The notes below the pieces were generated by a model. That model was not told the origin of the DNA. It ran no database searches and worked only from the letters and a program-made list of their open reading frames with translations. The translations under genes were made by a program, and so were the position numbers. Positions 60,266 through 64,000 of a stretch of 64,000 nucleotides of DNA are shown here, in pieces; position 1 is the stretch's first letter; every line of letters begins with the position of its first letter. Origin of the DNA: a virus; the IMG/VR virus record IMGVR_UViG_3300017917_003893, positions 1 to 64,000 of that record, one strand, 5' to 3'.

Positions 60266-62143
60266 TTAGAATAATGTGAAATCTATTTGTTTCTTTTCTA
60301 AATCAACTGACTTAACTACAACTTTAATAGGATCACCTAATCTGATTTTATCACCCATTTCATTAGTTATAGTATAGTTGTTTGTATCTACTAACCATTT
60401 TCCTTCAAGTGACTGGTATCTAATCATACCTTCACACTTACTTTCAATTAATTCAACATACATACCCCAATCAGTTACACCTGAAACAATCCCGTCAAAT
60501 ACTTTCCCAATTTTATCAAGTAAGTATTCAGCTTGTTTATATTTAATTGAATCTCTTTGTGCTTTCGCTGCTACTAATTCTCTTGATGAACACCATTTAG
60601 ATTGGTCTTCAATTTTACTTGGATTTCCTTGTTTACCTTTATTTAAGAAATCAAAAAGAATTCTATGTGTAATTAAATCTGGATATCTACGGATAGGTGA
60701 AGTAAAGTGAGAATAGTGAGTAAAACCTAATCCATAGTGTCCAATATTCTTAATTGTATAAGTTGCTTTAGACATACATCTTGTAACTAATGTTTCAATC
60801 ATATTTTCTTCAGGAGTTCCTTTTATTTCTTTTATTAATTTATTTAATGCTTCTTTTATTTGATTAGCATCATCGTTGATAGTTAACTCGTGTTTGAATG
60901 TGTTACAAATATTTACTAATTCATTTAATTTATCCATGTTTGGTGTATCGTGTACACGATAAACATTTGTCCATCCAGCTTCTGATAAAGTTTTAGCTAC
61001 CGACTTGTTAGCAAGTAACATAAACTCTTCAATTAACTTATTAGCTTCTTTTTGTTCTTTGAAATAAACTCCAATAGGTTTCTTATTATCTTCGGCTAAT
61101 TTGAATCTTACTTCAATACCACCCATTTCAATTGAACCTTCTTTAATTCTTTTCTTGCGAATTTTTTTAGCCAATTGGTCTAATAATCTAATCTCACTTG
61201 AATAATCACCATCGTTACCTTCAATTATTTCTTGAGCTTCTTCATAAGTGAATCTTCTATCCGAATGAATAACTGTTTTGCCTTGCCAAGAATCTAATAT
61301 GTTAGCATCTTTATCTAAAGTAAAGATTACAGAAAATGCTAATCTGTCTTCATTTGGTTTTAATGAGCATATACCATTACTTAATCTTTCTGGTAACATT
61401 GGTACACATCTATCGACTAAGTAGACAGAGGTTGCTCTTTTATAAGCCTCTTTATCTAATTCTGAATCTGGTTTAACATAGTGACCTACATCTGCTATAT
61501 GAACACCAACTTCTATTTTATCTCCTTTTACTTCTATTGAAAGTGCGTCATCAAAATCTCTAGCATCTACTGGGTCAATAGTCAATGTTGTAATACTTCT
61601 CATATCTTTACGAGATGATATTTCTTTTTCACTAATAACTTCAGGAACCAAAAATGATTCATTGATAACTTCTTGTGGAAATTCAACAGGTAAACCATAC
61701 TCAATCATAATTGAGTTCATCTCTGTATTGTTATCTCCAGAGTTACCTAAAATCTTTGTAATTTTTCCTTGAGGTGATTTTGAGTCTTCCCATTTTGTTA
61801 GTTCGACTACAACCTTTTGGTCGTTTTCAGCTTTTAACCCACCTTTGACGTAAAAGTCTACTGGAATTTTATTACTATCCGGAACAACAAATATAGTTTT
61901 TTTACCTATCTGTACTCTACCAACGAACTCTTTTTTAAATCTTGAAATAACTTCAATTACTTTTCCTTCTAATTTTTTTTCAGCTTTAAATATTTCTATT
62001 TTAACTTTATCTAAATGTAAAGAAGTGTGAGTATTTTTTTTATAAATGAATATTTCTTTTTCTTGTACTGTTAGAGATGCGTTACCGTTCGTTGAAAACT
62101 CTATTTGTCCTTCAAACACATCTCCCTCTTTTAATTCTATCAT
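60266..62143 (-). CDS. rnr: RNase R/RNase II family exoribonuclease
   Basis: 625 residues, versus roughly 700-800 in bacterial RNase R; N-terminal cold-shock-like segments are short. The RNB catalytic motif IDPVDARDFDDAL (189-201) retains the four acidic residues. SIEMGGIEVRFKL, HYSHFTSPIRRYPDLITHRI and the C-terminal S1 domain (GIVSGVTDWGMYVELIESKC) are conserved. It degrades structured RNA 3' to 5'. I know of few phage examples; it may speed turnover of host or early mRNA. It heads a minus-strand run with 59824-60264. Confidence 0.93.
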   Translation of the reverse strand: MIELKEGDVFEGQIEFSTNGNASLTVQEKEIFIYKKNTHTSLHLDKVKIEIFKAEKKLEGKVIEVISRFKKEFVGRVQIGKKTIFVVPDSNKIPVDFYVKGGLKAENDQKVVVELTKWEDSKSPQGKITKILGNSGDNNTEMNSIMIEYGLPVEFPQEVINESFLVPEVISEKEISSRKDMRSITTLTIDPVDARDFDDALSIEVKGDKIEVGVHIADVGHYVKPDSELDKEAYKRATSVYLVDRCVPMLPERLSNGICSLKPNEDRLAFSVIFTLDKDANILDSWQGKTVIHSDRRFTYEEAQEIIEGNDGDYSSEIRLLDQLAKKIRKKRIKEGSIEMGGIEVRFKLAEDNKKPIGVYFKEQKEANKLIEEFMLLANKSVAKTLSEAGWTNVYRVHDTPNMDKLNELVNICNTFKHELTINDDANQIKEALNKLIKEIKGTPEENMIETLVTRCMSKATYTIKNIGHYGLGFTHYSHFTSPIRRYPDLITHRILFDFLNKGKQGNPSKIEDQSKWCSSRELVAAKAQRDSIKYKQAEYLLDKIGKVFDGIVSGVTDWGMYVELIESKCEGMIRYQSLEGKWLVDTNNYTITNEMGDKIRLGDPIKVVVKSVDLEKKQIDFTLF

Positions 62144-62156
62144 ATGAGTATTCTAT

Positions 62157-62552
62157 TTAAGAAATCTCATTTTGTTTATCTCTCTTTGATATATTATCAA
62201 CCCCATACTTCTCTATAAGAGTCTTTTTCATCTTATTTAAGACTTTTTTATTTTGTATTGGGTAGTCAACTCCAAAATTTTTTCTTAAAGTTTGTTTTCT
62301 TTTAGATTCTGAACATTTTCTACAATAGTATTCTCCCCATGGGTTATCATATTTTACATAATTTTTAAAGATAACTTCTTTTTCCACACCACAACTATCA
62401 CATTTACATTTTATTTTATAGTGTGATCCTTTAGACATTAATTCGATAGGTATTTTTACAATCTCTCCTATTGACACGTCATATCCTAAATCATCATAGT
62501 ACTGATAATTTGATTCATTTATTTTAATTTCTATCTCTCTAGTAAGGATCAT
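62157..62552 (-). CDS. Homing-endonuclease-like N-terminal fragment
   Basis: 131 residues. IKCKCDSCGVEKEV and YYCRKCSESKRK form a zinc ribbon; NFGVDYPIQNKKVLNKMKKT then LIEKYGVDNISKRDK is the repeated DNA-binding helix motif common in phage homing endonucleases. No catalytic domain follows, as the frame stops, so this is probably a decayed endonuclease gene. It sits 13 nt upstream of RNase R on the same strand. Confidence 0.62.
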   Translation of the reverse strand: MILTREIEIKINESNYQYYDDLGYDVSIGEIVKIPIELMSKGSHYKIKCKCDSCGVEKEVIFKNYVKYDNPWGEYYCRKCSESKRKQTLRKNFGVDYPIQNKKVLNKMKKTLIEKYGVDNISKRDKQNEIS

Positions 62553-62684
62553 AAAAAACCGCTCAATTTCTTTTATTTATTAATTTTTTCTTTCTTCCTC
62601 ATGGTTTTTATAGAATATAGTTCCCGTTTGAAACATGAGTTGTCTATAAAAAATCCATCTTAAAAAAAAGGCGGTTTTTCATCG

Positions 62685-62692
62685 AATATATA
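62685..62692 (+). promoter_or_regulatory. AATATATA late-promoter-like box
   Basis: GAATATATATACTCTAT, 32 nt before ATG 62725; shares its ATATATACTCTAT flank with the sheath promoter box. The rest of 62553-62724 shows nothing else clear. Confidence 0.5.
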
Positions 62693-62724
62693 TACTCTAT
62701 ATTTTAAAAAATAAATACATTTAA

Positions 62725-64000
62725 ATGAAACCAGTTTTAATCGTAGAAAATTCAACTAACGCTCTTATTAGAGAGAACGCTAGTTCTGGTAAGAAGGATT
62801 ATGTTCTTGGTGGTACATTCACAGAATTTGGAGTAAAAAACCGTAATGAAAGAATTTATACTGCTGAAAAATTCCTTCCTGCTCTTCAAGAGCTTAATGA
62901 AAGAATAACCAACCTAGGTGTTGTTTATGGTGAGTTTGATCACCCAGATGTTTTTGACACATCTCTTTCAAGAGCTTCTCACATAATCACAAAAGCAAAC
63001 TATGTTAAAGAATCTAACTTAGTTTCTGGTGAAATCAGATTACTTAATACTTATTGGGGTAAAGAAGCTAAGGCTTTAGTTGATGATGGTTGTCCAGTTT
63101 TCGTATCTTCAAGAGCGGCTGGTATTACTGAATCAGACGGTACTGTTTCTTTAAAGAAATTATTCACTTATGATATCGTTGCTGACCCTGGGTTTGCTTC
63201 TGCAAAGATGAGTGTTAAATCACTTAACGAGTCATTAGGATACAATGAAAACACCAACTTTAGGATATTTGAAATGTCCGATGAGTCAAAAATAAATCAA
63301 CTATTTGATATGAACAAAAATGAATTTGTAACAAAGCAACAGTTAACTGAGTATTCTCAATATTTAGTTAAAGAATTAGCTTCTACTAAGAAAGAAGTTA
63401 AGAGTGCTCTTACTAAAGGTAACCTATCGCCTAAGAAGATGGAGCAACTTTTAGAGTACTATGAAGAGTTGAATGCTACAAATGCTCAAGTTGTTAAGTA
63501 TTTAGATTACTTAGCTGAGAAAGTTCAAATTATGGTTAACGAGAACAAGTCATTGAGAGAAACAACTGACAAACTTATTAAGCATAATGACTACTTAGCA
63601 GAGAATTTAGAAAAAGCTGTTAACTACACTGAGTATTTAGCTGAAAACTTAGACAAGAACATTGAATATTCTGAGTATTTAGCTGAGAACTTAGATAAGA
63701 ACATTTCTTATGCTGAGTACATCGCTGAAAATCTTGATAAGAACATTTCTTATTCAGAATACTTAGCTGAAAATCTTGATAAAAATATTGAATACTCTGA
63801 GTATTTAGCTGAGAATTTAGATAAGAATATCGCTTACTCTGAATATATCGCTGAAAACCTAGACAAAAATATCGCTTACTCTGAGTATATCGCTGAACAT
63901 GTTGATAACTCAATTGCATATTCTGAATATTTAGCAGAACATGTTGAAGGTAACATCGCTTACTCTGAATACATTGCTGAACATTTAGATGATAATATCG
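62725..64000 (+). CDS. 21: Prohead core protease fused to scaffold-like repeat domain (gp21/gp22-like), 3' end outside window
   Basis: 425 residues visible, running off the window end. VVYGEFDHPDVF (His73), CPVFVSSRAAG (Ser128/129) and YDIVADPGFASAK (Asp154) are the catalytic motifs of the T4 gp21-type serine protease (S80). It cuts scaffold and targeting peptides after hydrophobic-x-Glu. From about residue 175 the sequence becomes helical, and from residue 287 it is a tandem 14-residue repeat (YSEYLAENLDKNIE), like an extended scaffold. T4 keeps protease (gp21) and scaffold (gp22) separate, so this looks like a fusion. SLNESLGYNE near residue 165 is a possible self-processing site. Confidence 0.9.
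   Translation, partial: MKPVLIVENSTNALIRENASSGKKDYVLGGTFTEFGVKNRNERIYTAEKFLPALQELNERITNLGVVYGEFDHPDVFDTSLSRASHIITKANYVKESNLVSGEIRLLNTYWGKEAKALVDDGCPVFVSSRAAGITESDGTVSLKKLFTYDIVADPGFASAKMSVKSLNESLGYNENTNFRIFEMSDESKINQLFDMNKNEFVTKQQLTEYSQYLVKELASTKKEVKSALTKGNLSPKKMEQLLEYYEELNATNAQVVKYLDYLAEKVQIMVNENKSLRETTDKLIKHNDYLAENLEKAVNYTEYLAENLDKNIEYSEYLAENLDKNISYAEYIAENLDKNISYSEYLAENLDKNIEYSEYLAENLDKNIAYSEYIAENLDKNIAYSEYIAEHVDNSIAYSEYLAEHVEGNIAYSEYIAEHLDDNI
63583..64000 (+). repeat. 42-bp tandem repeat encoding a 14-residue helical unit
   Basis: About ten units of YSEYLAENLDKNIE and variants, continuing past the window end. Codons vary between units (TTA/CTT, GAA/GAG, AAT/AAC) while the peptide is nearly constant. 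Fourteen residues equal two heptads, compatible with a coiled coil. Confidence 0.92.

Noticed and set aside
63620-63919. Minus-strand frame rich in Gln, Tyr and Ser
   Set aside because: Antisense of the 14-residue repeat in the prohead protease/scaffold gene.
1-64000. tRNA, rRNA or insertion sequence
   Set aside because: Intergenic gaps are short and AT-rich; I saw no cloverleaf candidates, terminal inverted repeats or transposase motifs. A tRNAscan run would settle tRNAs.

Overview
The window is part of the genome of a large contractile-tailed (T4-like, myovirus) bacteriophage. This rests on recognisable T4-type morphogenesis genes: large terminase (42847-44982), portal (58063-59781), prohead protease/scaffold (62725 to the window end), tail sheath (32016-35966), tail tube (30030-30650), tape measure (13355-16696), gp25-like baseplate wedge (50055-50429), gp4-like head completion protein (56185-56712) and a possible gp15-like neck protein (51492-52445). 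T4-type replication and transcription genes are also present: clamp loader gp44 (50463-51425), gp47 nuclease (28417-29541) and a gp55-like late sigma factor (53954-54319). The host is probably a member of the Bacteroidota, perhaps Flavobacteriia. Signs of this are very low GC, start codons without Shine-Dalgarno sequences, one promoter of the TTG/TAnnTTTG type, a signal peptide ending in FAQ, a ClpS and a type II glutamine synthetase of the kind seen in that phylum, and a DUF6576-like C-terminus.

Layout: 3-5163 is the 3' part of a giant collagen-like fibre gene plus a small gene. 5160-8847 (minus) is a four-gene sugar/glycosylation operon containing a TibC/Aah-type O-heptosyltransferase domain. 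8943-13273 holds an adhesin-like protein and small virion-targeted genes. 13355-18575 is the tape measure and followers. 18627-26117 (minus) is a 2496-residue structural protein. 26187-29917 holds cargo-type genes, gp47 and a homing-endonuclease-like fragment. 30030-39374 is tube, a probable tail-assembly chaperone pair with frameshift, sheath and two cargo-type proteins. 39564-46836 holds small genes, terminase, ClpS, a HAD protein and a possible spanin pair. 46896-50054 is a cluster of proteins with capsid-targeting-like N-termini, some fused to enzyme-like domains. 50055-59781 is gp25, gp44, gp15-like, gp55, glutamine synthetase, gp4 and portal. 59824-64000 is RNase R, an endonuclease-like fragment and the prohead protease/scaffold.

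Three things stand out. First, about thirteen proteins start with a short basic/aromatic peptide ending in a (hydrophobic)-x-E site, like the T4 capsid-targeting sequence cut by gp21. The matching protease is encoded at 62725, and several tagged proteins carry enzyme-like domains, suggesting cargo packaged in the head. Second, the heptosyltransferase operon converges on a Ser/Thr-rich collagen-like fibre, suggesting a phage-encoded fibre glycosylation system. Third, an AATATATA box precedes at least 27 genes at two preferred distances from the start codon: 17-32 nt, or exactly 4 nt. The second class predicts leaderless late mRNAs.

Genes alternate between strands in short runs, often overlapping by 1-25 nt inside runs, with hairpin/T-tract terminators where runs converge. 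I saw no tRNA, CRISPR array or insertion sequence. Functional calls are from remembered family motifs; no database search was run.
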